From Hymenopus coronatus (Eukaryota; Arthropoda; Insecta; Mantodea; Hymenopodidae), in the NCBI GenBank assembly GCA_030762935.1, contig CM060881.1:100672001-100736000 (forward strand): DNA of 64,000 nucleotides. Reading direction: 5' to 3'. Of the stretch, positions 1 to 40,796 are shown in pieces. Within the stretch, counting starts at the first letter, position 1, and each line of letters starts with the position of its first letter. A program made the position numbers and the translations under genes. The notes under the pieces were generated by a model, which saw only the letters and a list, made by a program, of their open reading frames with translations, was not told the DNA's origin and ran no database searches.

Positions 1-295
1 GGCAATTGACCAAAATCTGCTTGTTTTAATTCACAAGTTTACTATCATAGCAATAATTGATTGTGTGTCAGCTTAGTGGCAGATGCTAGAAAAATAGTGA
101 GATTATATTTAACATGTCTTAGCATACTATATCAATGAACATCTACTTTATTTAGATACAAGTTAACTTTTAACACATTGCTTTGAATGACTGAAATGAG
201 CCGGCATGTTACTGATACATTATTTCGCTTACTCTGTTTTAAGTTTAGATATTTTCATAAAATGAATACTAAGCTTTAGTAATGCAACTTCCTAC

Positions 296-29024
<28,729 letters not shown>

Positions 29025-29178
29025 TTGTGCATGTAAGCAGTGATTCACTATTTCTTCAAATTAAGTTTTACACCTTGATATCTGTGTTGCAGCTATAGAA
29101 ACTGTGCCCATTCTTATTTTAGAAAGGTACACCTAATGGACACAACGTACCAAAACGAGATTTCGCATTTGTTACCTG

Positions 29179-29197
29179 GTTGCCATAGAAATAAACA
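29179..29197 (-). promoter_or_regulatory. Candidate ciliary promoter: X-box overlapping a forkhead site
   Basis: GTTGCCATAGAAAT fits the RFX consensus RYYNYYATRRNRAC at all positions but the last. It overlaps ATAAACA (29191-29197), a forkhead (FOXJ1-type) motif. RFX and FOXJ1 are the established activators of motile-cilium genes including axonemal dyneins. The site is upstream of the minus-strand dynein exons and at a typical distance from the candidate ATG. Found by eye; binding is inferred. Confidence 0.5.
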
Positions 29198-29564
29198 GGA
29201 ATTTGCCTACCGCGCCACTACAGTTGTCTTCTGGGACTTCACATCAGCTGATTAACAGTGTTGAATAAAATAATTACTAAAAGGCATCCCGTTGTACAAG
29301 CTTATAGCACAAATAATTCATTCCTTTTTAAAATATGTATTTCCAAAGTGTTTTACAACATTTATGACTGATATATCAAAAGAATCATAACCTCGCCACT
29401 TTTTCTCCTCCTGTTCTCTATTGTATAGCCCACTCAACATCTATGAATCATATTGGGCCTTTGCTTATGAAACAACTAGTTGACTGTAAGTTCTTTTAAC
29501 GTTGGGTTATAACTCATTTTTATCTTCAAACACACGTACATTCACTGTCATATGCATCCTACTT

Positions 29565-29690
29565 TCAGCCAGTGGTGGATAGGGAATGACTGGTTAAAGA
29601 AAACTTCCGGCCCCAGCCGGGAATTGAACCCAAGACCTCACAGTGAAAAGTCAGCTCGCTGACACTCACCGCAGAGGCAGTCTAAACGTT
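29565..29690 (-). repeat. tRNA-derived SINE, family E
   Basis: On the minus strand: CTGCCTCTGCGGTGAGTGTC, AGCGAGCTGAC, B box GGGTTCAATTCCC, then GGCTGGGGCCGGAAG and a body ending in the vicinity of 29570. Only one copy in this window. Confidence 0.5.
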
Positions 29691-29814
29691 TTATCTGTGC
29701 CTTTGGGTAACATGACACGCACATCCAGGTGGTAGTTCAATTCGTTCCATAGATTCTGTAGCATCCACCTGTCACTCTTTTGTTTTGTCGCTATTTTGTG
29801 ACGGCACTACACAC

Positions 29815-29865
29815 AATACAAACGCACGTGTTTTTTTTTTTATGTGTTTTTTTTTTCTTTCCAAC
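29815..29865 (+). repeat. T-rich tract
   Basis: Two runs of 9-11 T separated by ATGTG, just before a SINE. Confidence 0.7.
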
Positions 29866-29889
29866 CTTGTTGTGCGTATAATACTTCAG

Positions 29890-30080
29890 AAAATATATCG
29901 TTTTGAAAACGAAAGAATCTGGTCCCAAGGTTGTGTGTTCAAACTTGGCCCAGACTGTGCTTGAAAGCGTGAGTCCCACATAGTAGATTTACTGGCACGT
30001 AAAAGATCTTCCTCGGGACGAAATTCCAGCACGCCGGCGACGCTGATTTGATCCTGGCATTTGACAGCGTTTTTAACAAT
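29890..30080 (+). repeat. tRNA-derived SINE, family C
   Basis: Contains GTGTGTTCAAACTTGGCC (decayed B box), TAGATTTACTGGCACGTAAA and GATCCTGGCATTTGACAGC, as in the 2203 copy. Confidence 0.6.
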
Positions 30081-30506
30081 TTCCTCCTTATATTGTGAAA
30101 AGTTTCAATATTTGAAGACTATTATTAAGAGGAGGTCACAAAATAAAATGACGGAAAGAAAAGTTTTAACATTTGGAATACCACCATGTTTTATGTAGAT
30201 ATATTTTATTTTATAATTTACAAAAAGGATTATTACAGTAGTAAGAATAATTGATGCAGTTTGAAAAATTAATAAAAGAAAACAACATGGTTTCATTTGA
30301 AAAATTAATATAAACGGACATAAAATAAACAACGGTGAGTCGAGGAAAATACTACCATCTAAAAATGTTCATACTAAGTTTCCATCAATATGAAAAAGCT
30401 AAATTCAAGTGTTAATTAACAAAAGTAATATAATATAAACTATTTTAGTGGAATTTAAATCATTAAAATTTGAGAAAAATTGTAAGCATTTACAATAAAA
30501 AAAAAC

Positions 30507-30925
30507 AGGTGAGTTTCATTCGCATCACTTTCACTACCTATTCTGTAACAAAACTATTGTTACAAAGTTCTATCTACTTTATGCTAATCAAATAAAACAT
30601 TAGGTGAATTTCCTTACAAGTGGAAGAGAAATAAGTAATAGTCAAATCTTTTAAAAACTGGTTGCTATGTGATTGAAATTTGTTTCTCTTTCCGTTCGAG
30701 AAAAGTTTAATTACTATAAAATTGTAACCAGTAACAACGAATATCTCGGAAATGGATAACTGCACAAAAACGTATCACATAGTTTATGTGTTTTAACGAG
30801 ATGTATATTTTTTTGTGTAGTATATCATCTCTTACGGTTTAAGAGTTATGCAAAAATCGTTTAGAATAAGCAGGTCTTCAGAGATTATTCCCAGAAAATT
30901 CAAGATTACACTTTATTTGTTAGCA
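30507..30925 (+). repeat. HTR repeat, 5' half
   Basis: From GGTGAGTTTCATTCGCATCA to CCCAGAAAATTCAAGATTAC.. TTATTTGTTAG. Confidence 0.7.
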
Positions 30926-31249
30926 GGTACGTAGCCTCAGGGGAGACAAGGTAAACAGTGTCTACCCAAAAATTCTCTAAATAATGCATCTTTTTGTTAT
31001 TTTTTATTTTCAAACGTCTAATCAAGTGTAAATTATAGGCTAATAGAGACTGGTGTAAATAATAGTCTAATAAAGACTTTATTAATCTTCTCATAGAATA
31101 AGCGTAGTTTAATATGCTTTAAGCGCCTCAGAAATGTGCTTTTATCCGCTGTGGATGACACACGAAGTAGACAGATTGGAATCTCTCCCCTGCCCGCTGC
31201 AGAGTAGCTTAAGTTTCGCCGTAAACACGTGCGTGCAGGCTCCTTCACA

Positions 31250-32640
31250 TCCCCCCCCCCACACATAAAAGTCACAATGTACACTTCAAGGGGAGTAGAT
31301 ATGGAGCACACACAAGAAGCAGACGATCGTCCAGATAGCTGGCGATCATATTGTAGATATATGCTGGAATATTCCGCAATGATTGGTCTCGGAGAATTTC
31401 GCTCCTTGGGGCAGAGTTAAAGGCATTGTGATTAGCACTCACAATCGTCGTTTACCATGATACACTAATATCACCTCTTCCATGAGCTACTGCACTCTCC
31501 GTAAGGCAGTTAAGGTGGACCGACCTTCTCTAAAGCTATGCTGGGCAATGGATAAACTGCCAGTGTGCTCAATATTCTCTTTCAATTTGGCAAATATCAA
31601 ATGTTCCAGGAGCTTTCCCAAGACATTAATTATCAAGCAGATGGAGCGATAGGATACAACATCATCAGGTGGTTTGGTTTTCTCCAGCAGAATTAGTCGA
31701 ACAGTCTTCCACTCAGTTGGAAAGACGTCTGCTTTTAGCTACTGATTGAACACAGTCAGTCTGGTTTATGGGTATGTGCTAACAACCGTCTCCTAATTAT
31801 TACGGGTAGCAGCCCATTGGGTCCAGGTCTTATTTATCCTTAATTTTGGCCAAAGCAGCGTGCAATTTTGCAGGGGTAAAGCAACGCACCTCAACAGTAG
31901 TCAAACCTCGTTTGGCCCATGAAATCGGGACATGATCAAGAAACATTATCTGTCTACAGCTACCGTGCGTCTGGCAAATTCGTCGCAAGCTGGTAACCCT
32001 TGCTCCACACATCAAAGTCAACTTCTTCGAGAAGTGCCTGCCAAGCATAGCGCTCAGCGTTAGTTATGCCCACTTTCAGCAGAGATCTGCTGCCCTGATA
32101 CTGCTCAAGGCACTGGTTGGTCTGCTCCTCGATCCCTCGCCGGCGAGCACGCACCAGCGCCCCCCTACATTGTAGTGAATGTTTCCTGGCTGCCGCAATA
32201 GCATTAGTTCACCAATATGCCGGTTTGTGAGGATGTCTTTTGACTCTTTTAGTTAAAATATTGTCACATGCCATCACCTGGGTAGAGCATCGGTGCACAC
32301 GCTCCAGCCCCGCGGAAGTGCACATTGCCATCGAGGAGCCTCGTCAGGAGATCATAAAGTAAATGCCGATGAAAGCTAGGAGTCTTCTTCCAAGACTTGC
32401 CAGTTAGCCACACGCTGGGCTAAAGGAGCTGTACTATAAGTAACATCAATATTTGAGGCGCTATCGTGGCGGACAAATGTCGGTGCTGTTCCAAAGTTAA
32501 AAAACACCAAATCATCCTCCGCTAGCCACTCGGCCAATAATTTTCATCCAGTGCCCTCAATCTCCTCCCACAAATACTTCAGTTGCATGGCGTCTTACAG
32601 ACAAGCGAAATGCACGTAAAAAATCTACAAAGGTAGGAAA
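31250..32640 (-). pseudogene. R1-type non-LTR retrotransposon pol relic
   Basis: Minus-strand reading in several frames: a post-endonuclease block (SDHRY-like region near 32500), then an RT region. This includes LDPMGCYP, a degenerate 'W...LVLL.K' around 31690, LSIAQHSF-REGRSTLTALRRV (RT motif 'Q.GF..G.ST..A', 31570-31490) and IYNMIASYLDDRLLLV (31370-31320). These are ordered RT motifs of R1-like LINEs, where 'I..YL.DR' is typical. Multiple stops and shifts; no YADD box found because the copy ends before it. The left end abuts a C10 run at 31250. Confidence 0.75.
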
Positions 32641-32681
32641 ATCCACATAGCAGCCATATATAATTACCAAAGTAGACTCCA

Positions 32682-33120
32682 ACTAGTAATGGGTAGAAAC
32701 GAGTATTTACAAGAGTCGAATACTCTGTATTCGAATAACTAAAGAATCGAAACCTTTACCGAGTAAAAGGTCTCGAATACTACAATAACAAAGGTTTCGA
32801 AACCAGCCTGTTCATAAGCAAGTTCTCGGATGCTATGTTGTCGTCACTCGAGTAATGTTCTCAGTTCTCGCCATGGTTGTTCTCGACTACTACAAACCGT
32901 GCTAATTGAAATCAACCTGTATTCATAAGCAAGTTCTCGGATGCTATGTTGTCGAGTGATGTTCTCAGTTCTCGTCATGGTTCAGCTCGAATGCTATACT
33001 CATTAATGATTGCGCTAACTGAAATCAGTCTGTATTCATAAGCAAGTTCTCGGATGCTACGCTATCGTTACTCGAGTGATGTTCTCAGTTCTCACCATGT
33101 TAGTTCTCGAACAATGAATT
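32682..33120 (+). repeat. hAT-like terminus and three 112-bp tandem repeats
   Basis: Starts CTAGTAATGGGTAGAAACGA, like hAT-type ends (TAGTGATGGG...). The ATTCGAA/TTCGAAAC-rich stretch is followed by three tandem units. TTCATAAGCAAGTTCTCGGA recurs at 32811, 32922 (as ATTCATAAGC...) and 33035, a spacing of 111-113 bp; each unit also has GTTCTCAGTTCTC. Probably a nonautonomous transposon with internal tandem repeats. No other end found. Confidence 0.55.
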
Positions 33121-33534
33121 CAATTAAAATGATGCACAAAAAATGTGACATGTGATTCTCAAAATGTTGAAGTTTTTATTCAAGATTATCATGACTTTAT
33201 TTGTTATACACTTTCATTCATAATTGTTTCTTCAATTAAATTGAATACAAAATGTTTAGAAATATTGTATAGTAATTTGATTATTATCTGTCGATAAAAT
33301 GGTCTTCAAGAGTTATGATTGAAGTATTAATATATTGTAATATATTTGCCAGATTCTGTTCAAATTGGTCGCAATATTTGGAATCATAAATTTTTAAGAT
33401 TCTGGAAATAGAAACACTTGGTACAAAAACAACCTTTCTCAGAAATATAATATTTCGGTGTTGTGTGTGTACGTGCACGCGTGTATATGTATAACGTTTA
33501 AAACATCTTTGTATTAGTATTTACGTAATTAGCA

Positions 33535-33765
33535 TGCTAGTTCTGGTTCCCAAGATCGCAGGTTCAAACCCGGCGGAGGACGGTGGAGTTTTTTCGAGCT
33601 TAAAAATCCTTAGCATGGTTTCTTTTAGACCGGAAGTAAAGTCATTGTCGCGGATGTACGGCACGTAAAAGAACGTCAAGAGGCCTCTGAGCAAAATTAA
33701 GCATCTTTCGCGCCCATATAAAATGGACGCTGAGAACCGCAGCAGTTAAAGAGAGTCCATAAATA
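33535..33765 (+). repeat. tRNA-derived SINE, family F
   Basis: Head with AGGTTCAAACCCGGCGGAGG, body CGGATGTACGGCACGTAAAA, GAGGCCTCTGAGCAAAATTA, end AACCGCAGCAGTTAAAGAGA. Minus copies at 35100 and 55575. Confidence 0.75.
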
Positions 33766-33889
33766 AAAGTCTTTGTAATAATTAGCATGTTTCAAATGAC
33801 TGTCGCCACTAGTAGGTATATTCCTTGAATGTCACTTTTGATCGATGGACGTGATTTCATTATTATAATCATCTAAATAACGACGTATT

Positions 33890-34125
33890 TAGGGCTGCGC
33901 CGTGGCGAAGGTCAGACCACCCGCCTCTCACCAAGGTGACCCGGGTTCGATCCCAGCCAACCACATGTAAGATTTGTGGTGGATAAAACGGCGCAGTGAC
34001 GGGGTTTCTCCGTTTCCCCCGCCATCGTATTCCATCGATACTCCACCCTCATTCCAGGTATCATGAGTGTCATCGCCTGCGGTGCCATAGGTAGTAAAAG
34101 CGGGCGTTAAACAGCATAAATAAAA
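33890..34125 (+). repeat. tRNA-derived SINE, family A
   Basis: GGTTCGATCCCAGCCAACC B-box region, GATTTGTGGTGGATAAAACG, CATCGCCTGCGGTGCCATAG and TAAAAGCGGGCGTTAAAC end. Confidence 0.8.
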
Positions 34126-34334
34126 CGACCTATTTAAACACACTCATTTGTGATAACTGCACACTCTTTAGTTAATATTCGAAGAACAGCTGCTTTGGGA
34201 AACGGAAAATATTATTGCAAATGAAATTCAAAATTGAAGTGCGTTCTATAATGTTCATTAAACAAGCTTTAAGACATAGTGATAGTTGATAGTACTGGAA
34301 GTAATTGGTAGTAGTGGTAGTTGGTAGTAGTGGT

Positions 34335-34530
<196 letters not shown>

Positions 34531-35356
34531 GCATGTGTCTTGAATCATGAGTCATGAACCTAAGAGCCAGGAGTCATGAGGTGTCATGAGTAATGAACCA
34601 GGATTCTTGAGTCACCAGCCTGGAGTCATGGGCTATGGGACATTCGTCAGCAGCGGGAAACGTGAGACGTGTCGGGAGTCGAGGAGACTCGCGAGACGCG
34701 ACTCATTAGCCAGGAGTCATGAGTCCTACGTCGGGATTCGGGAGCCGAGAGACGAGGATCGAGGAATGAGGCTCATGACTCGTGGCTCGTTATTGGTGAC
34801 TGGTAATTGTTGAATAGTGATAAATGACAAGGGACAGGTGACAAGTGATAAGCGTCAAGTAACAGGTGACAAGTGAGGTGCTTGGTGACTGGTGACTCGT
34901 GTCTCAGGAGTAATGAGAAATGGGCCTGGGGTCAGGAGTCGGTGTTTGTGTGAGTGTGTAAGATTGAGTGAGACAGAATCCGAGAGTCATGAGTCACGTG
35001 TTAGAGGCTAGAGTCCAGGTTCCAGAAGTCAGAAGTCGTGAGTCAGGAGTCAGAGTGTGAGACTGAGTATGTGAGAGTATGAGAGAGTAATAAGGAGTTT
35101 TATTTTTGGACCCTCTTTAACTGCTGTGGTTCTCAGCGTCCCATTCTATATTGGGCGTGAAAGAGCGCTTAATTTTGCTCAGAGGCCTCTTTAATCGGCT
35201 TGAGGTTCTTTAAGTTCCGTAAATCTACGACACGGGAACAACGGCTTTACTTCCCTTTCGAAGGAAGCCATGCTAAGGATTTTTACGCCCGTAAAAATCC
35301 ATTGTCCTCCGCCGGGTTTGAACCCACGACTTTAGGTATATGGCGGAGGGGACAGA

Positions 35357-35410
<54 letters not shown>

Positions 35411-36320
35411 GTGAGAAATAGAGTTAGAATCAGTTGTTAATAATTATGAGTTAGGTGTCAGAAGTCAGGGATCAGCAGCCATGAAGCATGAGTCATTAGA
35501 CATTAATTGGTCAGGGCCCAAAGATCAGGGGAAAAAAGTCATGAGGTGTCATGAGTAATAAGCCAGATTCCTGTCGTGAGTCATGGGACATTAGTCAGGA
35601 GTCGGGAAACATGAGACGTGTGTCGGGAATCGAGTGTCGTGAGTCGAGAGCTGTGAGTCGGAGTCGAGTGTCGTGATTCGAGAGCTGTGAGTTGGAGTCG
35701 AGAGTGGGAGCCGAGAGTCGGGAATCGTGATTCCAAATCCGAGAGTCAGGAGTTGAGAGTCGAGGGTCAGTGACTGAGAGAGAGTCAGATTGAGCTATGA
35801 ATCATGGGTCAGGAGTAAAATGTACGTCAGGAGTAACAGTCATGGGTCATGCGTCAGCAGTAACAGTGTGCGAGTTAGTGTGTGTGAGAGAGAACGAGAG
35901 TGAGAGAGGGTAAAAAATAGAGTTAGTCAATTGTCAAGAGTCAATAATCATTAGTTAGTAGTCAGGGGTCAGCAATCATAAATCATGAGTGATCAGTCAT
36001 GATTCCTGTGTCTTGGTCCTTGAAGTCATGAGGTGTCATGAGTAATGAGCTAGGAATCTTAAGTCATGAACCAGGAGTTATGGGACATTCATCAAAGTCG
36101 GGAGTCGGGAAACGTGTGTCGGAGGTCGGGAGTCGAGATTCGAGAACCGCGAGACGCGACTCATGAGTCAGGAGTCATAAGTCCTGCGTCGGGAGTCGGG
36201 AGCGGGATTGGAATTCGAGGATCGAAGGCGAGGGTCGAGGCTCGTGACTGGTTACTGATGCTTGATGACAGGAGTAAATGGCGTTGGGCCCGGAGTCGGA
36301 GTGCGGATTCAGTGTGTGTG

Positions 36321-36363
<43 letters not shown>

Positions 36364-36880
36364 GTGAGAGTCATGAATCATGTGTTAGAATCTAACGTTC
36401 TGGTTCTAGGAGTCAGAAGTCATGAGTCATGTATCAGGAGTCAAAGTGTGTGAGTGAGTGTGTGAGAGCGTGTGTAACAGTGTGTAAGAGTGAAAGTGAA
36501 AGAGAGTTGAAGTTAGAATGAGAGTTAGTTTTAGGTGTCCTGAGTCACTAATCATAAGTAAGGAGTCAGAAGTCAGAGGTGAGTAGTCAAGAGTCATGTG
36601 TCATTAATCATGAATCATGTGTCTTAAGTCGTCCCAGGGGCAAGCGGCCAGTAGGCATGCGGCCAGTAATCATGAGCCAGGAGTTGCGAGTCATGAGAAG
36701 AGAATTAGGATTCCTGAGTTATGAGTCTGGAGTAGGTAGTCGGTAGTCGAGAGTCTAGAGTTGTGAGTCCTGAGTCGGGAATCGAGGGTCTATGGTCGGG
36801 ATCTGGGCTCAGGGCTCAGAAGTCAGGAGTCGAGAGGGGTAAGTCGTGAGTCGAGAGTCTTGAGTCAACGGTCAACTATC
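34531..36880 (+). repeat. Degenerate GAGTC-type satellite
   Basis: About 2.1 kb (excluding an embedded SINE) of loosely repeated GAGTC/GAGTCAT/GGGAGTCG words with 7-8 bp spacing, interspersed with (GT)n and (GA)n at 35359-35406 and 36311-36358. Similar sequence continues at 40195-40535 and 42463-42490, on both sides of a Penelope-like insertion. Perfect TGAGTCA words occur at 34548, 34608, 34990, 35039, 35489, 35577, 36164, 36423, 36541 and 36861. No protein-coding signal. Confidence 0.8.
35100..35352 (-). repeat. tRNA-derived SINE, family F, inserted in the satellite
   Basis: Reverse of the 33535 family: TTTAACTGCTGTGGTTCTCA, GCTCAGAGGCCTCTTTAATC, CGGGTTTGAACCCACGAC. It interrupts the GAGTC array. 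Confidence 0.78.
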
Positions 36881-36884
36881 TGAA

Positions 36885-37734
36885 GAAAAAAAAAAGTATG
36901 TGACCTTAAATTATGTATTTTAACGAGATCTCTTACGGTTTACTAGTTATGCAAAATTCAGCAAAATTCATCCAGAATAAACAGATCTTCAGAAGCTATT
37001 CCCAGAAAATTCAAGATAAATATTTTTATTTTTGATGGAAATGTCTTTAATATGTGGTATTTTAATTGAAATCGTTAGTCTTTTTGAGAAAAACAAATTT
37101 TTTTATTTGTGTTCCCATGTAAAGGGTAGTTTGGGGTGGGGGATATTATTGAAAATCTTCGTGCCGCATCCTTGGAAGATACCAAACAAAGTTTGATATT
37201 TAACGGTCTTATGGTTTCTGAGCTATATTTCTTTGCATTGCCAGGAATTGACAAATTACTGTATGAGAAAAGTTAAAGTATTTTAACACACAAACCAGTA
37301 ACAAGGAATATCTCAGAAATGGTCAATTCAACGAAAAAATCGTATATGACATAAATTGTATGTTTTAACGTGGTCTACATTTTTTGTGTAGTAAGCTTTT
37401 CTCTATCTCTTTTGTCTCTTTAGAGGGTACTCCCAGAAAATTGAAGATATAAATTTTATTTGCCATATAAATATCTTTAATATACGGTATTTTAATTAAT
37501 ATCGTTGGAGCCATTTTTGAGAAATTCAAAATTTTCGAAATTTTTTCCAATTAAAGGATAGTTTAGGGTGGGGAGATTTTCTTCAAAGTCTTCGTGTCGT
37601 ATCCCTGGAAGATAGTAAAAATAAATAGGAAGTTTGGTATTTTACCGACTTTTCGTATTTGAGTTGACGTATTCAAGACACACGGACACACACACACACA
37701 CACACACACGCGCACACATACACAGACCTTTTTA
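36885..37734 (+). repeat. Two rearranged HTR fragments
   Basis: 36885-37215 covers the middle and 3' part; 37216-37734 restarts in the 5' half (AATTGACAAATTACTGTATG) and goes to the (CA)n core at 37682-37710. Junction near 37215 joins noncontiguous family positions. Confidence 0.65.
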
Positions 37735-37858
37735 CTTTCTCTACACGTTCTATGTACATGATGTATAGTGAAAATATTGCATTCCACCCAAAAATTCGAT
37801 ACCTAGATTTCGGAAATGTTCTTTTTAGGGTCCCCTGTATCAAAAAAATATATGTGTT
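37735..37858 (-). repeat. HTR repeat, minus 3' end fragment
   Basis: TTTACTTTCTCTACACG, hairpin region TATGTACATGATGTATAG and the ACCCAAAAATTCGATACC block. Confidence 0.7.
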
Positions 37859-38730
37859 CCTCTGTAACAAATTATTGTTAATAAGCTTATTCTTTTATTT
37901 ATTTCATGCTAATCGAGAAAAATTAGCAGAAATAGTCTTATTTCTTGCTTTATTGTAAGTAGAAGCGAAATAAGGGAGTACCATAGGTTAAAGTGAAAGC
38001 CAAAAACTATTTGCTATGTGACTGAAGTTCATTTGTTTGTATGGACACGAGTTGGCAAATTCCTGTATGAGAAAAGTACAAGTTTTTCAAAGTTCAAACC
38101 AAAAACAAGGAATATCTCAAAAATTATCAACTCTGCGAAAAAAATGTATATAACATAAATTGTGTGATTTAACGTGCTCTACATTTTTTGTGTGTTAAGT
38201 TTTTGTCCATATCTTATGGTTTAGTAGTTATGCAAAATTCATCCAGAATAAAGTAGTCTTCAGAGGCTATTCCCAGAAAATTCAAGATATACACTTTATT
38301 TGTCAGGTAAATATATTTAATATATGATATTTTAATCAAAATCGTTAGAGCAATTTTTTAGATCAACATTTTCGAAAAAAGCTCCATGTAAAGGGTAGTT
38401 GGGAGTGGAGGGATTTTCTTGAAAATCTTCGTGTCGCATCCTTGGAAGATACCAAACCTAAATATCAAGTTTGGTTTTTAACGGACTTTTCGTTTCTGAG
38501 CTTTGCTGCCCACAGACACACACACCCACTCATACATACACACAGACACTCACACACACACACAGGCAGACAGACAGACACACACGGATATTTTTCTAAA
38601 AATGCTTTTTAGGATTCAGGAGATCTCAAAACATTTATTTCCGGTGAAATCTCGGTATCGAATTTTGGGGTACATTACAATACCTTCTCTATACACTATG
38701 TATATAGCACGCATAGAGAAAGTAAAAAGT
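37859..38730 (+). mobile_element. HTR repeat, nearly full-length copy
   Basis: Lacks only the first 40 bp. Long CA/CAGA core at 38513-38582; ends ACTATGTATATAGCACGCAT and AGAGAAAGTAAAAAG. Confidence 0.8.
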
Positions 38731-39457
38731 ATTTTCAGAAAAAGGTCCGCGTGTGTTTGAACACGATTACCTACCCAAAAACGAAGTCAGTAAAATAGCA
38801 AACTTGGTATTTAAGTTTAGTATCTTCCACAGATGCGACACGAAGATTTAGAGAAAATCCTCCCACCCCAAACTACCCTTACATGGAAAAAATTTCGAAA
38901 ATTTTGAATTTCTCAAAAATTGGCTCTAACGATTTTGATTAAAATACTTATATGACAAATAAAATGTGTATATGTGTATATTGAATTTTCTGGGAATAGC
39001 CTCTAAAGAGCTGAATGAATTTTGCTGAATTTTACGTAACGGATAAACCGTAAGAGATAGACAAAAACTTACTTCACAAAAAATGTAGATCATGTTAAAA
39101 CATACAATTTATGTTATATATGATATTTTCGTTGAATTGACCATTTTTGAGATATTCCTTGTTATTTGTATCAGATGTAAAATACTTATATATTTTCTTA
39201 CACGGAAAGTTACAAACCTCTGGCCCTGCAGAGAAATGGATTTCATCCACATGGCAACCGGCTTTTAAAAGATTTAACTATCGCTTTAGCCTAGTGTATT
39301 CCCTTATTTTCTTTCTTAGAAGGAAGCAAGAAATTAAGACAATTTCTGCTAATGTTTATCTCGATTATTATAAAGTATATAGAAGAATATGCTTTTTAGC
39401 AATAATTTGTTACAGCGATGTAGAGAAAGTCATGTGAACGGAACACATCAGATTTTT
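38731..39457 (-). mobile_element. HTR repeat, minus copy abutting the previous one
   Basis: Starts inside the family at TATTTTCAGAAAAAGGTCCG and ends GAACACATCAGATTTTTC. With 37859-38730 it forms a tail-to-tail inverted pair. Confidence 0.78.
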
Positions 39458-39577
39458 CTAAAAATTTGGGGGGGGGGGGTACAGGGGACACCATAACTCT
39501 ATTTCCGATGAAATCTCGGTATCGAATCTTAGGGTGGGGTGCAATACCGTTTCTATACACTATGTACAAGTAGAGAA
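39458..39577 (+). repeat. HTR repeat, 3' end fragment with poly-G
   Basis: Contains a run of 13 G at 39467, then GATGAAATCTCGGTATCGAA and TATACACTATGTACAAGTAG. Confidence 0.7.
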
Positions 39578-39777
39578 AGGGAAAAAAAAACTATAGGGGC
39601 GATCGGACGTTTAACAGTTCCGCTCTGTTTACATCTGTGACAGAATGTATGTCTAGTGCAGTAATGTTGGTTCTGCAGAAATTATACAAGCGATGCAAGC
39701 AAAATGTGGTGAAAGAATAAAAATGTATCGAATGTTCTAACTTCTTTTATATTAGCTGTGCGAAATTAACTAATAAT

Positions 39778-40195
39778 ATGCAAATGCTAGACAGAAAAGT
39801 TATAAAGTGCCTTGGAAATGAAAGTGAAAATAGGCTAGTCAATGGTGCATTAAATGCAGAATTAGTAAAAGAGGGCGAGGAGCTGTTAAATGCTTGTAAT
39901 GATGTGGATGAGAGTGTTAATAAAATAGATGTGCGTATTGTGAAATACATTCTTAAAGGGAAAGAAACGTTGTAAAACAAATTACATTATTTTAAGTTGA
40001 CATATTGAGTTGTTGGAAATCTACATCAAGGACCCCATTCAACTCAATAAGCAGGTGGGGATAGCCGATGCACCAGATAATTAACAGGTACTTAGTATCA
40101 AGAATACTAGGGAAAATCCAGTTAAGTTTGAGAATGAACACAAAGTGACTGGTAGCTGTAAAAATTATAGTGAAATATCTGTAATTTCTAATAAA
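39778..40195 (+). pseudogene. Unassigned coding-like pieces, possibly N-terminal part of a transposon gene
   Basis: 39778-39975 is open for 65 codons with even composition (e.g. LLNACNDVDESVNKIDVRIV). Another coding-like piece, ENPVKFENEHKVTGSCKNYS, is near 40110-40190. I do not recognise the family. They precede, in the same orientation, the transposon-type fragments at 43440 and 45386 and may belong to the same gene, now split by several insertions. Confidence 0.3.
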
Positions 40196-40523
40196 AATGG
40201 TGAGTCGTGACTCGATAGTCAGTCGTCAGAAGTCATGCGTCATGGTTCATAGACCAGACTCCTGTGGACAGGAGTCAGTGGTCATAAGTCATGGGACAGA
40301 GGCCTGGGGCCAGGAATCTTGATTCGTGAATCAAGAGTTATTACTGTGAGAGGGTGTGAGACTGTGTGAGAGTGACTGAGAGAGAGTCAGATTGAGAAGT
40401 ATGTCATTGGTCAGGGGTTAGAGGTCATAAGTCATGAGTCATGCGTCAGGAATAAGGGTATGTGAATGAGTGTGAGAGAAAGTGTGATAGTGTGAGTAAC
40501 AGGGAGAGAGAGTCAGACTCAAG
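40196..40523 (+). repeat. GAGTC-type satellite, left remainder
   Basis: Same degenerate GAGTC/GAGAGTCAG words as 34531-36880. Runs into the 12-bp duplication at 40524. Confidence 0.75.
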
Positions 40524-40535
40524 AGAGGAAATATA
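40524..40535 (+). repeat. Target-site duplication, left, of PLE2
   Basis: AGAGGAAATATA, repeated exactly at 42451-42462. Confidence 0.8.
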
Positions 40536-40647
40536 AAATATATGCGTAAGCTTTCACGGCCGGTGTCCATGGTTTTAAAATTTAAAATTTTCGGGCTGTT
40601 TTGCCGTGGTCTGTAGGTTAAAATATGTTCAGTTAAAATATTTCTCC

Positions 40648-40679
40648 CTAACGTTTCGTCCCTGTCTGTGGGGGACATC
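40648..40679 (-). ncRNA. Hammerhead-like motif, PLE2 left arm
   Basis: Minus-strand mirror of the 42337-42368 motif: CTGAAGA, GTCCC/GGGAC stem, GAAAC, GTTAGG. Confidence 0.6.
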
Positions 40680-40796
40680 TTCAGAGGCACTGCACTCACG
40701 TCGCTAACTCGGAAAGAATTACATCAGTGCGAGTTACAGCCAGTATATATACTCGGGCACTGGTGGGCGGGGTCAAGTGGACAGGTTCTGGTTTGT

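Noticed and set aside
32800..33120. CRISPR-like repeat array
   Set aside because: Eukaryotic context, contiguous 112-bp tandem units without unique spacers.
39747..39980. 77-codon minus-strand frame
   Set aside because: Complement of a coding-like plus-strand frame; composition favours the plus strand.
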